A stretch of 64,000 nucleotides of DNA from Futiania mangrovi (GCF_024158125.1 NZ_JAMZFT010000002.1:620001-684000), one strand, 5' to 3'. Counted from the stretch's first letter, positions 36,355-45,380 are shown. Translations and numbers: made by a program. Notes: generated by a model not told the origin, from the letters alone.

Positions 36355-37119
36355 ATGACAAGGGCGGTCGAGACGGCTGACGAGGGGGATGGACGCGACA
36401 TCCCGCTCTATCTCGAACTCGTGAACACGCTTCTGGAGGAGATCCGCGCCGGGCGCTATGCCACGGGCGCGCGACTGCCGACCGAGCATGAGCTTTGCGA
36501 CCGTTTCGCGGTCAGCCGCTACACGGTGCGCGAGGCCTTGCGCCGCCTGCAGGAGATGGGCTTCGTCGAGCGCCGCCAGGGCATGGGTACCGTGCTCATC
36601 TCGGACCAGGGCAGCGGCCAGTTCGTCAACTCGATCAGCCGGCTCGACGAGCTTCTGCAGTATGCAAGCTCCACCCGGCTCGAAATCCTGTCCATCGACC
36701 GCATCGTGCTGCAAGGCGACCAGGCGCGCCGCCTGCACTGCGAGGCCGGGACGCAATGGTACAGGATCAGCGCCCTGCGCCGCAGCGAGGTGGCGAACGA
36801 ACCGCTCGGATACTCGGAAATCTACGTCGATCCGGAGTTCGAAGGCGTGCTCGCCCGCGTCGGGGCGGAACGCAAGGCGGTCTACGCCATGATCGAGCAG
36901 GATTACGGCGTCCGCATCCGCGAGGTGCAGCAGGACATCGAGGCGGCCGCAGCCGATCTCAACATGGCCTCGCGCCTGTCGGTGGCGGCGGACGATCCGC
37001 TGCTCATCATCGCGCGGCGCTACTACAGCGAAGAGGGACGCCTGGTGGAAATGTCCCTGAATACCCATCCGGGCGGACGCTTCCGGTACGAGATGACCCT
37101 GCAGCGGGGGAACTGGTAG
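36355..37119 (+). CDS. GntR-family regulator, HutC subfamily (UTRA domain)
   Basis: The 254-residue protein has an N-terminal winged helix (LPTEHELCDRFAVSRYTVREALRRLQEMGFV, about residues 42-72) and a C-terminal UTRA ligand-binding domain. Its likely promoter combines TTGACC (36281-36286) with TATATC nearby. The stop codon TAG is part of a GGTAGGGCCC motif copy. It lies directly after the catabolic operon and probably represses or activates it in response to a pathway acid. Confidence 0.88.
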   Translation: MTRAVETADEGDGRDIPLYLELVNTLLEEIRAGRYATGARLPTEHELCDRFAVSRYTVREALRRLQEMGFVERRQGMGTVLISDQGSGQFVNSISRLDELLQYASSTRLEILSIDRIVLQGDQARRLHCEAGTQWYRISALRRSEVANEPLGYSEIYVDPEFEGVLARVGAERKAVYAMIEQDYGVRIREVQQDIEAAAADLNMASRLSVAADDPLLIIARRYYSEEGRLVEMSLNTHPGGRFRYEMTLQRGNW

Positions 37120-37146
37120 GGCCCGGTCAGAACACGGTAGGGCCGG
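37115..37146 (+). repeat. two direct GGTAGGGCC motif copies
   Basis: GGTAGGGCCCGG starts at 37115, overlapping the stop codon of the GntR gene; GGTAGGGCCGG lies at 37136-37146. A third copy, GGTAGGGCCG, begins at 37464 in the same intergenic region near the next start codon. Confidence 0.6.
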
Positions 37147-37503
37147 GTTCGGACGGGGCTCTGGCAATCGTCGCTTGTTGCCTGCGCGGCATCGGGACCG
37201 GCGTCCGGCTGTTCGAAAGGCGCGGATTTGTGGGCTTCCTGCCACATCATGGTTAAAAGTGCCACTTCGTGTCTTGACATCTTTGCAGAAAATCCAATCA
37301 CTTGTGCGGTAAAGTGCGTTTGTGCTGTTAACCTTTTTGTATATCTGGCTCGATTGATGCGGTCTTGCGCGGTCTGACCTTGCAGGCCGACGCGCCCGGA
37401 AGAGGCGCAGAGAGCGGATGGTCCTTCCGGCCTGCAGGGGGCGGCAGGCGCAAACTGTAGCGTGGTAGGGCCGCACATGTCGGGACTTGAAGGTGGCGGG
37501 GAC
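37120..37503. other. 384-base intergenic region before the methyltransferase gene
   Basis: Contains three GGTAGGGCC motif copies and an AT-rich core (about 37255-37350) with TTGACA at 37274-37279 and GTTAACC near 37328. No -10 sits at a proper distance from the TTGACA, so I cannot place a promoter with confidence. The AT-rich core is unusual for this window and likely carries the control region of the methyltransferase. No coding capacity is supported. Confidence 0.5.
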
Positions 37504-38439
37504 ATGAAGGATCGCATCGGGCAGGCTCTGGACCTGACGCATCGTGCCGTGACCTCCGGACGGCAGGGCGTGCTGTCGCGCCAGCTCACCGACCTTATCC
37601 TCATGCTTGGCGACGTGCGCCGCTCCATGGCACCGCAAGACTGGGCAGCGATCGTGCGCCTGTGCCGGCAACATCCGCTGCTCGATGCGCTCCATGCCGA
37701 TCCCTTGACTTCGCGGGCCTACACCAAGCCCGACGGCTACCCCGGCGATGCGCGGCTTCTCGACCTGATCTACGGCCGTGGCAACTATGCCGCCGCGCTG
37801 GCGGAAGCTGATGCGCTTGGCCGCTCGGTTTATGCGTATACGCGCATGGCGCCGTCGTGCATGGCAGTGCGCAACCGCTGCGACATGGCAGCCGACGCTA
37901 TCGGGGAAACGCTGCGCACCCGGGACAGCGCACGCATTCTCTCGGTCGCGTGTGGCAATCTGCGTGAGGCGGAGCGGGTGCCATGGGCTTTCGTCGGCAA
38001 TCTCGACCGCTTCACCGCGCTGGATATGGACGAGGTGTCGCTCGCCGACATCGAGGCGCGCCGGCTTCATCCGAACGTCGCGTGCGTGAAGGCGCCGATC
38101 CGCGACCTGATCCTCGATACCATCGACGAGACGGACTTCGACCTGATCTACGCGCTCGGCATCTACGATTACCTGAACCGGCGCACGGCCAGGCGGCTGA
38201 CCCGCAGCCTGGCGAAGCGGCTGCGCCCGGGGGGACGGCTTGTCGTTGCCAACTTCGCCAAGGACGCGATCGATATCGGGTACATGGAAACGTACATGGA
38301 CTGGTACCTGATATACCGCGACGAGGCGGACATGCTGGATGCAGCGAGCGACATCGACGAGGGGGCCACGGCGTCGCGCAGGGTCTACCGCGACATCTCG
38401 GGTCAGCTCGTGTTTCTCGACCTGGTGAAAGCGGGCTGA
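37504..38439 (+). CDS. SAM-dependent methyltransferase resembling 3-hydroxypalmitate methyl ester synthase (PhcB-like)
   Basis: The 311-residue protein has an N-terminal helical domain containing KPDGYPGDARLLDLIYG and a Rossmann methyltransferase domain with motif I ILSVACGNLREAERV and the later ALDMDEVSL and GGRLVVANF. This combination resembles proteins annotated as makers of the fatty-acid methyl-ester signal of Ralstonia (PhcB type). I chose the ATG at 37504, which has AGGTGG seven bases upstream; an ATG at 37477 and GTG at 37462 are in frame. It converges on a membrane histidine kinase gene. Function by similarity only. Confidence 0.6.
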   Translation: MKDRIGQALDLTHRAVTSGRQGVLSRQLTDLILMLGDVRRSMAPQDWAAIVRLCRQHPLLDALHADPLTSRAYTKPDGYPGDARLLDLIYGRGNYAAALAEADALGRSVYAYTRMAPSCMAVRNRCDMAADAIGETLRTRDSARILSVACGNLREAERVPWAFVGNLDRFTALDMDEVSLADIEARRLHPNVACVKAPIRDLILDTIDETDFDLIYALGIYDYLNRRTARRLTRSLAKRLRPGGRLVVANFAKDAIDIGYMETYMDWYLIYRDEADMLDAASDIDEGATASRRVYRDISGQLVFLDLVKAG

Positions 38440-38590
38440 GCGGCGGGCTCCCCCGAAGGGCATGTATTCGCTCACGGCCCTGAAATATGAAACCCCCCGT
38501 TACCGCTCTCGCCAGTCCGGGGGGCTTCGGTCCGATGTCGACGCGTCGTTCGGACAGGTATGAGACTCGCCGAAAACCCTTAATGGCCGG
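38440..38590. other. convergent intergenic region
   Basis: Between the methyltransferase and kinase stops lies a possible stem, CCCCCCG with CGGGGGG, around a 17-base loop near 38490-38525, but with no T-run on either side, so it is at best a weak bidirectional terminator. Nothing else is seen. Confidence 0.4.
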
Positions 38591-40171
38591 TTAAGCGGCA
38601 GACGTTTTTCGTGCGATCGCCGACGCAGGTGCCGTGCCGGAATCTTCCGCGGCGTCACCCGCTGCGGCAGGTGCCTGCCTGCCATCCTCGCCAAGGGCCG
38701 CGCGCAGCGATGCCGCGGCATCGCGCAGTGCGCCGGCCCCGCTGTCGTCGCCCGCGCGTCTCCCGTCCCCGCTTCCGTCTGCCGGCGTCCCCGGAGCGGC
38801 TGCGAACGAGATGCGGAATTCGGTGCCGACATCGGGTGTGCTGCGCATGTCGAGCTCCGCATCATGGAGATCGACGATCTTCTTGACGAGCGGCAGGCCG
38901 AGACCGGCCCCACCCTTGGACCGCGCGAAAGCATCCTCGAGCTGTACGAAGGGTTCGAACACCCGCTCCTGCTCGTCGGTAGGGATGCCGCAGCCCGTGT
39001 CGCGCACGACGAGCAGCGTGCCGCCGCCGCCGTCGGCCGCAGCGACGACGAGGTCGATGCGGCCGCCCGCCTCGGTAAACTTCATTGCGTTGGTAAGCAG
39101 GTTCACGAGCAACTGCCTCATCAGCCGCGGGTCGGCGTGCACCATGTGCGGGCCATCCCCCGGGTCCATCGACAGGGCGATCTGCTTCTCTGCCGCCTGG
39201 TCGCGGAACAGGGTCATGGTGTCCTCGGCCAGCCGGGCAAGGTCGATGTCTTCCGCTTCCACCCGCAAGGTGCCGGCCTCGGCCTTCGACAGGTCGAGGA
39301 TGTCGTCGATGATCGTGCAGAGGAAGCGGCCGCTCTTGTGAATGTCGCTCGTGTAGGCCTTGTAGCGTTCGTTTCCGAGCGGCCCGAAATACTCGCCCAT
39401 CATCATTTCGCTGAACCCGATGATGGCGTTGAGCGGCGTGCGCAACTCGTGGCTCATGGTCGCGAGGAACTGGCTCTTGGCATGGTTGGCGGCCTCCGCC
39501 TTGGCCTGCAGCGCCTCCGCCTGCCGCCGTGCCTCGGCAAGCACCTCGTTCTGAACGAAGATGCTGCGCATGAAATGGTCGAGCGCATAGGACGAGAAGA
39601 CCGTGACGCCGGCGGCCACGCTGAGGAAGAAGACATTGTTGGCGAGCGCCCACGAGGGAATCGGGTTGATGAGCGTCGCCGTCACGATGTAGCAGACGAA
39701 TAGGGCACCGCAGATTATGGCGCCGCGCATGAAATGGATACGCAGCACGACGCCGCAATAGATCAGCGAGATCACCAGGCCGCCGTAATAGAGATGGCGT
39801 GCCGGCGCGTCGATGATCGCGGTCATCATGATGATGCTGAAGCCGGAGGTGGCCATCGCGATCGAAAGGATCAACTGCGAGTGTGACCAGATCCAACGCG
39901 TGTACGTCATCATGAAGGCAAGCAGCAGCACCGGGCACACGAACATGAAACGGATCGCATAAAGTTCGTGCACATAGGCAGAGGCGATCATCTGGTCGAG
40001 GACGCCGAACACCGCGAACAGCAGGGCGCCGAGCAGCAGGGCGATGCGGATGATCGGAAGCGACTGAGAGAGATAGGCGACGACATAACGCGCTTCGACG
40101 TCTGCGTCGTGAAAACGCAGGGTGAAGCGGTTGTACCGCCGCTCGAAGTCGCGTCCCAGGTCGGTTGTCAT
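38591..40171 (-). CDS. membrane sensor histidine kinase
   Basis: The 526-residue protein has about six transmembrane helices (roughly residues 35-200), a coiled linker ([26 protein letters not shown]) and a HisKA-HATPase core with H241 in [12 protein letters not shown], the N box LLTNAMKF, and G boxes DTGCGIP and GGAGLGL. A 60-residue Ala/Gly/Asp-rich tail follows. There is no response regulator next door. A TTG at 40189 is an alternative start. The multi-helix sensor resembles kinases that read hydrophobic signals; its convergence with a PhcB-like gene is suggestive. Confidence 0.85.
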   Translation of the reverse strand: MTTDLGRDFERRYNRFTLRFHDADVEARYVVAYLSQSLPIIRIALLLGALLFAVFGVLDQMIASAYVHELYAIRFMFVCPVLLLAFMMTYTRWIWSHSQLILSIAMATSGFSIIMMTAIIDAPARHLYYGGLVISLIYCGVVLRIHFMRGAIICGALFVCYIVTATLINPIPSWALANNVFFLSVAAGVTVFSSYALDHFMRSIFVQNEVLAEARRQAEALQAKAEAANHAKSQFLATMSHELRTPLNAIIGFSEMMMGEYFGPLGNERYKAYTSDIHKSGRFLCTIIDDILDLSKAEAGTLRVEAEDIDLARLAEDTMTLFRDQAAEKQIALSMDPGDGPHMVHADPRLMRQLLVNLLTNAMKFTEAGGRIDLVVAAADGGGGTLLVVRDTGCGIPTDEQERVFEPFVQLEDAFARSKGGAGLGLPLVKKIVDLHDAELDMRSTPDVGTEFRISFAAAPGTPADGSGDGRRAGDDSGAGALRDAAASLRAALGEDGRQAPAAAGDAAEDSGTAPASAIARKTSAA

Positions 40172-40298
40172 CCGCGCGTTTGCCGCCAAAAAACTGCAAG
40201 CGAATGTATTGGATTTTCAGTAAACGAAGGGTGAAGTGGCCCTTTGGGCCGGAGAATTTCCCTTGAAAATTAGGGCGTCATCGCGATGTCGGCCCGCG

Positions 40299-41585
40299 TC
40301 AGCGGTGCGCGGCTCCCGGCTCCGTCCGCCCGGACCGGAACAGGCGGCCTCGCTCGGTCACGAGCAGGATGACGACGGTCGCCGCGCCCGATCCCGCGAA
40401 GCCCAACGCCATGGGCGTGGCCGTTCCGTCGAAGGACTGCCCGATCGCATAGCCGATCAGCCCGCCGACGAGGACGGTCGTCGCGCCGATCACCGAGGAC
40501 GCGATGCCCGCGATATGGCCCTGCGGCTCCATCGCGAGCGCGTTGAAGTTCGAGAAGACCAGCCCTACCAGCAGCATCGAAGCCGACAGCAGCGGCACGA
40601 ATACCCAGGCGTCGAGCAGGCCAACCTCCGCGAAACCCGCCATCAGCAGAGAGATGCCGAGATAGAGGAAAACCGCGGTATGGCTGAGCAGCCGCATGCC
40701 CAGCCGCTCGACGAGGCGGGCATTGACGAAGGCCGACACCGCGATGCCGGCGGCGCCGAGGGCGAAGACCGCGGGAAACCAGACGCCGAGGCCCATGACG
40801 TCGACCAGCACCTGCTGGGCCGAGTTGATGAAGCCGAACATCGCCCCGAAGAACACTCCCGCCGCCAGCATGTAGCCCACCGTCTGCCGCGATCCGAACA
40901 GGGAACGCAGCGCGGCGAGGATGACATAGGGCCGGATCGCGCGCCGGTGCTCGGGCCGCAGGGTCTCGGGCAGGAACGCCGCGCACAGGGCGAACATCAC
41001 GAAGGAATAGACCGCGAGCAGGCCGAACACAGCGCGCCAGTCGGCGACGAACAGCACGGCCTGCCCCAGGGTCGGGGCGAGAACCGGCACCGCCATGAAC
41101 ACCATCATGACGAGCGAGACGACACGCGCCATGCGCCTGCCCTCGTAGCAATCGCGGATCGCCGCCGTCGCGATCACGCGCGGCGCAGCCGACCCCGCGC
41201 CCTGGATCACCCGGGCGATCAGCATGGTCGTCATGTTGGGCGCCACGACGCACCACAGGGCGGCGGCGAAATAGACCGCGAGCCCGGTTAGAAGCACCGG
41301 CCGGCGGCCATACCGGTCGGAGAGCACGCCCATCACGAACTGACCGCCCCCGAAGCCGAGCAGATAGGCGGAGACGACCATCTGAACCTCGTTCGGGTCC
41401 TGCAGCGCAAAGCTCCCGGAAATCAGCGGGAAGGCCGGCAGCATGACGTCGGTTGCGAGCGCGTTGAGACCCATCAGGCCCGCGATCAGGCCGACGAAGG
41501 CCGCAAACCCCAGCGGCGCATGGCGCGGGGAAGGCGATGGGGCGCCCGCTGGCCGCGCCGGTCGAGGCAGGTCTGTCGGCTGCAT
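40299..41585 (-). CDS. Bcr/CflA-type MFS efflux transporter
   Basis: The 428-residue protein has 12 predicted helices. The motifs LATDVMLPAFPLI in helix 1 and GQFVMGVLSDRYGRRPVLL in loop 2-3 mark the drug:H+ antiporter-1 Bcr/CflA group. VIQGAGSAAPRVIATAAIRD (helix 5 region) is also typical. The ATG at 41585 begins the conserved protein; upstream in-frame sequence is Pro/Arg-rich and unlikely. Probable drug or metabolite exporter; no regulator is adjacent. Confidence 0.88.
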   Translation of the reverse strand: MQPTDLPRPARPAGAPSPSPRHAPLGFAAFVGLIAGLMGLNALATDVMLPAFPLISGSFALQDPNEVQMVVSAYLLGFGGGQFVMGVLSDRYGRRPVLLTGLAVYFAAALWCVVAPNMTTMLIARVIQGAGSAAPRVIATAAIRDCYEGRRMARVVSLVMMVFMAVPVLAPTLGQAVLFVADWRAVFGLLAVYSFVMFALCAAFLPETLRPEHRRAIRPYVILAALRSLFGSRQTVGYMLAAGVFFGAMFGFINSAQQVLVDVMGLGVWFPAVFALGAAGIAVSAFVNARLVERLGMRLLSHTAVFLYLGISLLMAGFAEVGLLDAWVFVPLLSASMLLVGLVFSNFNALAMEPQGHIAGIASSVIGATTVLVGGLIGYAIGQSFDGTATPMALGFAGSGAATVVILLVTERGRLFRSGRTEPGAAHR

Positions 41586-41666
41586 GCAAGGCAACTTAAG
41601 CGGACGCGGCGGAGCGCGCCATTCCGCGCCGCGCATGGCAGGTCAGATGCTCCGGGCGCAGCCGAG

Positions 41667-41694
41667 GGAATAGCAGCGGGGCGACGCGCGTTTC
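41667..41694 (+). promoter_or_regulatory. ECF-type promoter of the sigma/anti-sigma operon
   Basis: GGAATA (41667-41672), 16 bases, then CGTTTC (41689-41694). This is identical in both elements and spacing to the site upstream of the sulfite-oxidase-family gene, which strongly suggests that the ECF factor encoded just downstream recognises both. Distance to the GTG at 41823 is about 130 bases. Confidence 0.72.
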
Positions 41695-41822
41695 TTCTTG
41701 CCGTCAGGTCTCGACCCGAAGCCCCGCGAACCCACTGGCAAGGCACCCGCGTCCGGGCTAGCCTTGTCCCCGGCGAAGAAAGGCCGGGAAACGGCAGGCG
41801 GCGAAAGGACGCAAGGGCAGGG

Positions 41823-42350
41823 GTGTCGGAACGGGTCAGACAGGCGCTGCTGGCGCATCGTACGCGGCTCTTCGGTTATGCGATGAGCCTGGCGGGCGAC
41901 CGCGAAGCGGCTGAGGATCTGTTGCAGGACTGTGCGGTCAAGGCCCTGGCCGCCGCGCGGGTCCCGGCGGATGCACCGGCGTTGCGCGCGTGGCTCTTCC
42001 GGATCCTGCGCAATGCGTGGATCGACCGGGGGCGCAGGTTGGGGCAGGTCGCGCTCGTCGCACTGGACGAGGCGGCCGCGCAGGAGGCGCCGGACGCGGT
42101 TTGCGACCGGCGCATGATCGATGTGGTGACCGTACGCCAGGCGCTGGGAACGCTGACGCCGGCCGGGCGCGAGGTCATCGCGCTGGTGGATTTCGCCGGG
42201 TTCAGCTACCAGGACGCGGCGGACATCCTGGATGTGCCCGTGGGCACGGTGATGAGCCGGCTGTCGCGGGCGCGCGGACAGATCCTTGCGGCGGTCGCCG
42301 CGGGAAACGTGCACCCGCTGGCACGGCGCCGCGGGCGATTGGGAGCGTGA
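41823..42350 (+). CDS. ECF RNA polymerase sigma factor
   Basis: The 175-residue protein has sigma2 (LFGYAMSLAGDREAAEDLLQDCAVKAL ... LFRILRNAWID, residues 16-65) and sigma4 (AGREVIALVDFAGFSYQDAADILDVPVGTVMSRLSRAR, about 120-157) and no sigma3. The start GTG at 41823 has AAGGGCAGGG upstream. It is followed after 7 bases by a membrane anti-sigma factor. It likely drives its own operon and the sulfite-oxidation unit at 43293. Confidence 0.93.
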   Translation: MSERVRQALLAHRTRLFGYAMSLAGDREAAEDLLQDCAVKALAAARVPADAPALRAWLFRILRNAWIDRGRRLGQVALVALDEAAAQEAPDAVCDRRMIDVVTVRQALGTLTPAGREVIALVDFAGFSYQDAADILDVPVGTVMSRLSRARGQILAAVAAGNVHPLARRRGRLGA

Positions 42351-42357
42351 CGAACGG

Positions 42358-43170
42358 ATGCGTGCCGGGGCGAAATTTTCCCGCGAAATGCTGAACGCCT
42401 ACGTTGATGGCGAAACGGACGCCTGGACCTCTGCCGAAATCGCCGAGGCAGTGGCCGGCGATCCGCGTCTTGCCGCCGAGGTGGCTGCGCTGGCGCAGGC
42501 GAAGTCCGCGGCCGCCGGCGCATTCGCCCAATGGGCAGGTCCGGCGCCGGACATCGCGGCGCTGCGCCCGGCCGGGGGCCGCACCGCGGACCGGCGCCTG
42601 GCCTGGTGGGCGGGCGGGCTGATCGCGGCGTCGCTCGCGCTTGCCGCCGTGCTCGGCCCCGCGGTCTGGCCGTTTGCCGTTTCGCCAGACCCCGTGCGCG
42701 CCTGGGCCGGCCACGCCGTGGCGGAGTTCGAAATCTGGGCCGACGCGCAGCAGGGCGAGACCGGGCTCAGCGGCGCGGCCGGATCGACCGTTCTCGTCGC
42801 CGGTCTGCCGCATGCGATCCCCGACCTTTCGATCGCGCGGCTGAGCGTGGCGCATCTGGAAGTGATGCAGGCCGCGGACGGCCCCGCCATGTTCGTCGGC
42901 TACCTGGGCCGGAACGGTTGCCGGCTCGGCTTCTGGGTGACGCCCGCGCCGGAGGGCCTGGAGGAGAGCCTGGTCCTTGGCGGCGGCCGCGAAGGCATGC
43001 GGCTCGCGCGCTGGCGGGTGGGGGATACCGGTTACGCGGTGCTGGCCCGTGGCATGGACGATCGGCGCTTCGACGCGGTGACGGCGGTTCTGCAGGCCGA
43101 GAGCCGGCGCGGCGGGGCATCGGACACCCGTGTCGCGGGCCGTGTCTACCGCGCGCCCTGCGTGGGTTGA
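42358..43170 (+). CDS. membrane anti-sigma factor
   Basis: The 270-residue protein has a short cytoplasmic N-terminal anti-sigma segment (SREMLNAYVDGETDAWTSAEIAEAVAGDP, 9-37) lacking the zinc-binding HxxxCxxC motif, one transmembrane helix (about residues 82-102) and a periplasmic C-terminal domain of about 165 residues. It sits directly behind the ECF gene and should hold the sigma factor inactive until a periplasmic signal, perhaps sulfite or redox stress, is sensed. Confidence 0.85.
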   Translation: MRAGAKFSREMLNAYVDGETDAWTSAEIAEAVAGDPRLAAEVAALAQAKSAAAGAFAQWAGPAPDIAALRPAGGRTADRRLAWWAGGLIAASLALAAVLGPAVWPFAVSPDPVRAWAGHAVAEFEIWADAQQGETGLSGAAGSTVLVAGLPHAIPDLSIARLSVAHLEVMQAADGPAMFVGYLGRNGCRLGFWVTPAPEGLEESLVLGGGREGMRLARWRVGDTGYAVLARGMDDRRFDAVTAVLQAESRRGGASDTRVAGRVYRAPCVG

Positions 43171-43189
43171 GCGGCCGCCAAAAAGAACT

Positions 43190-43217
43190 GGAATAATTCG
43201 AATACGTCCTGCGTTTC
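43190..43217 (+). promoter_or_regulatory. ECF-type promoter of the sulfite oxidase unit
   Basis: GGAATA (43190-43195), 16 bases, CGTTTC (43212-43217), the same pattern as at 41667. It lies about 75 bases before the ATG at 43293, in the 122-base gap after the anti-sigma gene. Confidence 0.72.
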
Positions 43218-43292
43218 CTCTCTTCGAGGCTGTCCGTGCGTGCCGCTGACCGGCACGTGGATTCGATGGCAGTCCGCGAGGGGAGGAGACGC

Positions 43293-44639
43293 ATGTCCAA
43301 GCGAGAGAAGACCGAAACCGCGCGCGCCAGCCGCACGCCCGAGGAAATCCGCACGATCTACGCCGAAAACCCTGAGAAGGCCGACTGGCTGGTGTTCGGC
43401 CGCAAGCCGAATTCCGACCGCCGCGGGTTCCTGAAGGGCGCCGGTCTCGCCACCATGGGCGCGATGCTGGGAACCGCGATCCCGTTCCACCGGAACATGC
43501 CGGAAGGCCTGATGCCCGCGGCGTTCGCACAGGATACGGGCATCGACCTGATGGCCGAGAAGCAGGGCCTCACGGTCCTGGGCGACCGGCCGCTCAACGC
43601 CGAGACGCCCGCGCACCTGCTGGACGACAAGGTCACGCCCTACGAGCGGTTCTTCGTCCGCTCGAACGGCCTTTACCCGCAGACCGCGCTCGACATGAAG
43701 GCGGACGACTGGACGCTGACCATCGACGGCGAGGTGGAAAACCCGCTCACCCTGACCATCGCCGACCTGAAGTCGCGCTTCGAGACGGTGACGCAGCAGC
43801 TCTGGATCGAGTGTGGCGGAAACGGGCGCGCGTTCTTCAATCCGGGCGCCTCGGGCAACCAGTGGACCGTCGGCGCGGTCGGCTGTCCGGAATGGACCGG
43901 TGTGCGGCTCGCCGACGTGCTGAAGGCCGCGGGCCTGAAGCCGTCTGCAGTCTATACCGGGCACTATGGCAATGACGTGCACCTCTCCGGCGACCCGGAG
44001 AAGGAGGTGATCTCGCGCGGCGTGCCGATCGAGAAGGCCATGGGGCCGGAGTGCATGATCGCGTGGGAGATGAACGGCCAGCCCGTTCCCGCCCTGCACG
44101 GCTTCCCGCTGCGCCTCGTGATTCCGGGCTATCCGGGTTCGGCCTCGCACAAGTTCCTGAACCGCATCTGGGTCCGCGACAAGGAGCACGACGGCTCCAA
44201 GATGACGGGCTACTCCTACCGGATGCCGGCCTATCCGGTCGCGCCGGGAACGGAAGTTCCGAAGTCCGACATGGTCGTGATGATGGAAATGCCGGTGAAG
44301 TCGCTGATCACCTTCCCGCAGACCGGGGTCGAGGTGAAGGCGGGCGAGGCCACGGAAGTGCGCGGCCACGCATGGTGCGGCAAGGGCGACGTCGCGGCGA
44401 TGCACGTCTCGCTCGACTTCGGCCAGACCTGGGCCGAGGCGGAGCTGGATGCGCCGCGCAATTCCTTCGCCTGGCAGCACTGGCGCGCCAAGGTCACCCC
44501 GCCGCAGGCCGGCTATTACGAGGTCTGGGCGCGGGCGACCGACAAGGACGGCGTTACCCAGCCGCCGGTCGTGCCGGGCTGGAACCCGCGCGGCTATGGC
44601 AACAACATGCAGCACCGGATCGCGATGTTCGCGGTCTGA
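43293..44639 (+). CDS. sulfite oxidase-family molybdopterin oxidoreductase, Tat-exported
   Basis: Probable periplasmic sulfite dehydrogenase passing electrons to cytochrome c. The 448-residue protein has a twin-arginine signal (SDRRGFLKGAG, R43-R44) after an unusually long 42-residue N-region, as in SoxC relatives. The molybdenum-ligand cysteine is C174 in WIECGGNGR; a C-terminal Mo-co dimerisation domain follows (about residue 330 onward). A cytochrome c gene follows and an ECF promoter precedes it. The ATG at 43293 follows GGGAGGAGA. Related enzymes may use other oxyanions, so sulfite is likely but not certain. Confidence 0.88.
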   Translation: MSKREKTETARASRTPEEIRTIYAENPEKADWLVFGRKPNSDRRGFLKGAGLATMGAMLGTAIPFHRNMPEGLMPAAFAQDTGIDLMAEKQGLTVLGDRPLNAETPAHLLDDKVTPYERFFVRSNGLYPQTALDMKADDWTLTIDGEVENPLTLTIADLKSRFETVTQQLWIECGGNGRAFFNPGASGNQWTVGAVGCPEWTGVRLADVLKAAGLKPSAVYTGHYGNDVHLSGDPEKEVISRGVPIEKAMGPECMIAWEMNGQPVPALHGFPLRLVIPGYPGSASHKFLNRIWVRDKEHDGSKMTGYSYRMPAYPVAPGTEVPKSDMVVMMEMPVKSLITFPQTGVEVKAGEATEVRGHAWCGKGDVAAMHVSLDFGQTWAEAELDAPRNSFAWQHWRAKVTPPQAGYYEVWARATDKDGVTQPPVVPGWNPRGYGNNMQHRIAMFAV

Positions 44640-44672
44640 CGCAGTCCCTCAGCCTCTCCCGGGGGCCTCGGC

Positions 44673-44725
44673 CCGGATCGGGGGTGCCGGATCGCCAGCA
44701 TGCGGCGGTCCCGCCCCCGATCCGG
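44673..44725 (+). other. long perfect hairpin between oxidoreductase and cytochrome genes
   Basis: A 12-bp perfect stem (44673-44684 with 44714-44725) encloses 29 bases in the 125-base gap between the two genes. There is no T-run after it, so it is more likely an mRNA-stabilising or processing element that adjusts the ratio of the two proteins than a full terminator. Confidence 0.55.
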
Positions 44726-44764
44726 AGTCCGGACGGCGAGGCTTCACCGTAGACGGATAATTCC

Positions 44765-45355
44765 ATGCAAGATCTGAAGGCTTTCGCGCTCGGTGTCGTT
44801 CTCTCTGCGGCGGCGGGCATCGTCGGCTATCACCTGCTCTCGGCGCCTTACGAGCAGCCGATCCCCGACCCCGCACAGCTTGCCGAGACGCGGGCGCGCA
44901 TTGCCGCCGAGGTCCGTGCCGAGGCGGAAGCCCGCGCCGCCGCGGAAGCGGAAGCCAAGCGCAAGGCGGAAGAAGAGGCCCGCGCCGCAGCGGAGGCGTC
45001 GGCCGCCGCAGCCCGGGCCCGTGCCGCGAACCCGATGGGCGCGCCGCGCGCCGGCTTCAATCCGCTGATGCCGGGCGGGGGAGCGGCGGGCGCGCAGCCG
45101 ACGACGAGCAAGTCCGGCGTGCCGCTCAACGAGGAATTCGGGAACCTGCCGGACGCGCCCGGCATGGAGGAAACCTTCTACACCTGCACGGCCTGCCACT
45201 CGACGGCGATCATCAAGCAGCAGCACGTCACAGACGCGCGCTGGGACGATCTGTGGCAATGGATGATCAACACGCAGGGCATGCCGGAGACGGACGAGGA
45301 GACGAAGAAGATCGTCCTCGACTATCTGAAGACGCACTTCTCCTCCGAACGCTGA
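44765..45355 (+). CDS. membrane-anchored cytochrome c, electron acceptor of the upstream enzyme
   Basis: The 196-residue protein has an N-terminal membrane helix (about residues 7-24), a roughly 60-residue Ala/Glu/Arg-rich helical rod, a flexible Gly/Pro/Ala segment and a C-terminal cytochrome domain of about 80 residues. One heme site, CTACH (C141, C144, H145), is present, with a methionine in the NTQGMPE segment as probable axial ligand. The gene order matches SorT-SorU-type sulfite dehydrogenase operons. A terminator-like hairpin follows. Confidence 0.87.
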   Translation: MQDLKAFALGVVLSAAAGIVGYHLLSAPYEQPIPDPAQLAETRARIAAEVRAEAEARAAAEAEAKRKAEEEARAAAEASAAAARARAANPMGAPRAGFNPLMPGGGAAGAQPTTSKSGVPLNEEFGNLPDAPGMEETFYTCTACHSTAIIKQQHVTDARWDDLWQWMINTQGMPETDEETKKIVLDYLKTHFSSER

Positions 45356-45380
45356 ATCCGAAAGAACCCGCGGAAACACA

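Noticed and set aside
37274-37303. TTGACA as promoter of the methyltransferase gene
   Set aside because: No acceptable -10 lies 16-18 bases downstream; the next AT-rich hexamers are too far away.
38580-38594. TTAA-N7-TTAA, a CtrA-like box
   Set aside because: It overlaps the stop codon of the histidine kinase between convergent genes, where no promoter is expected.
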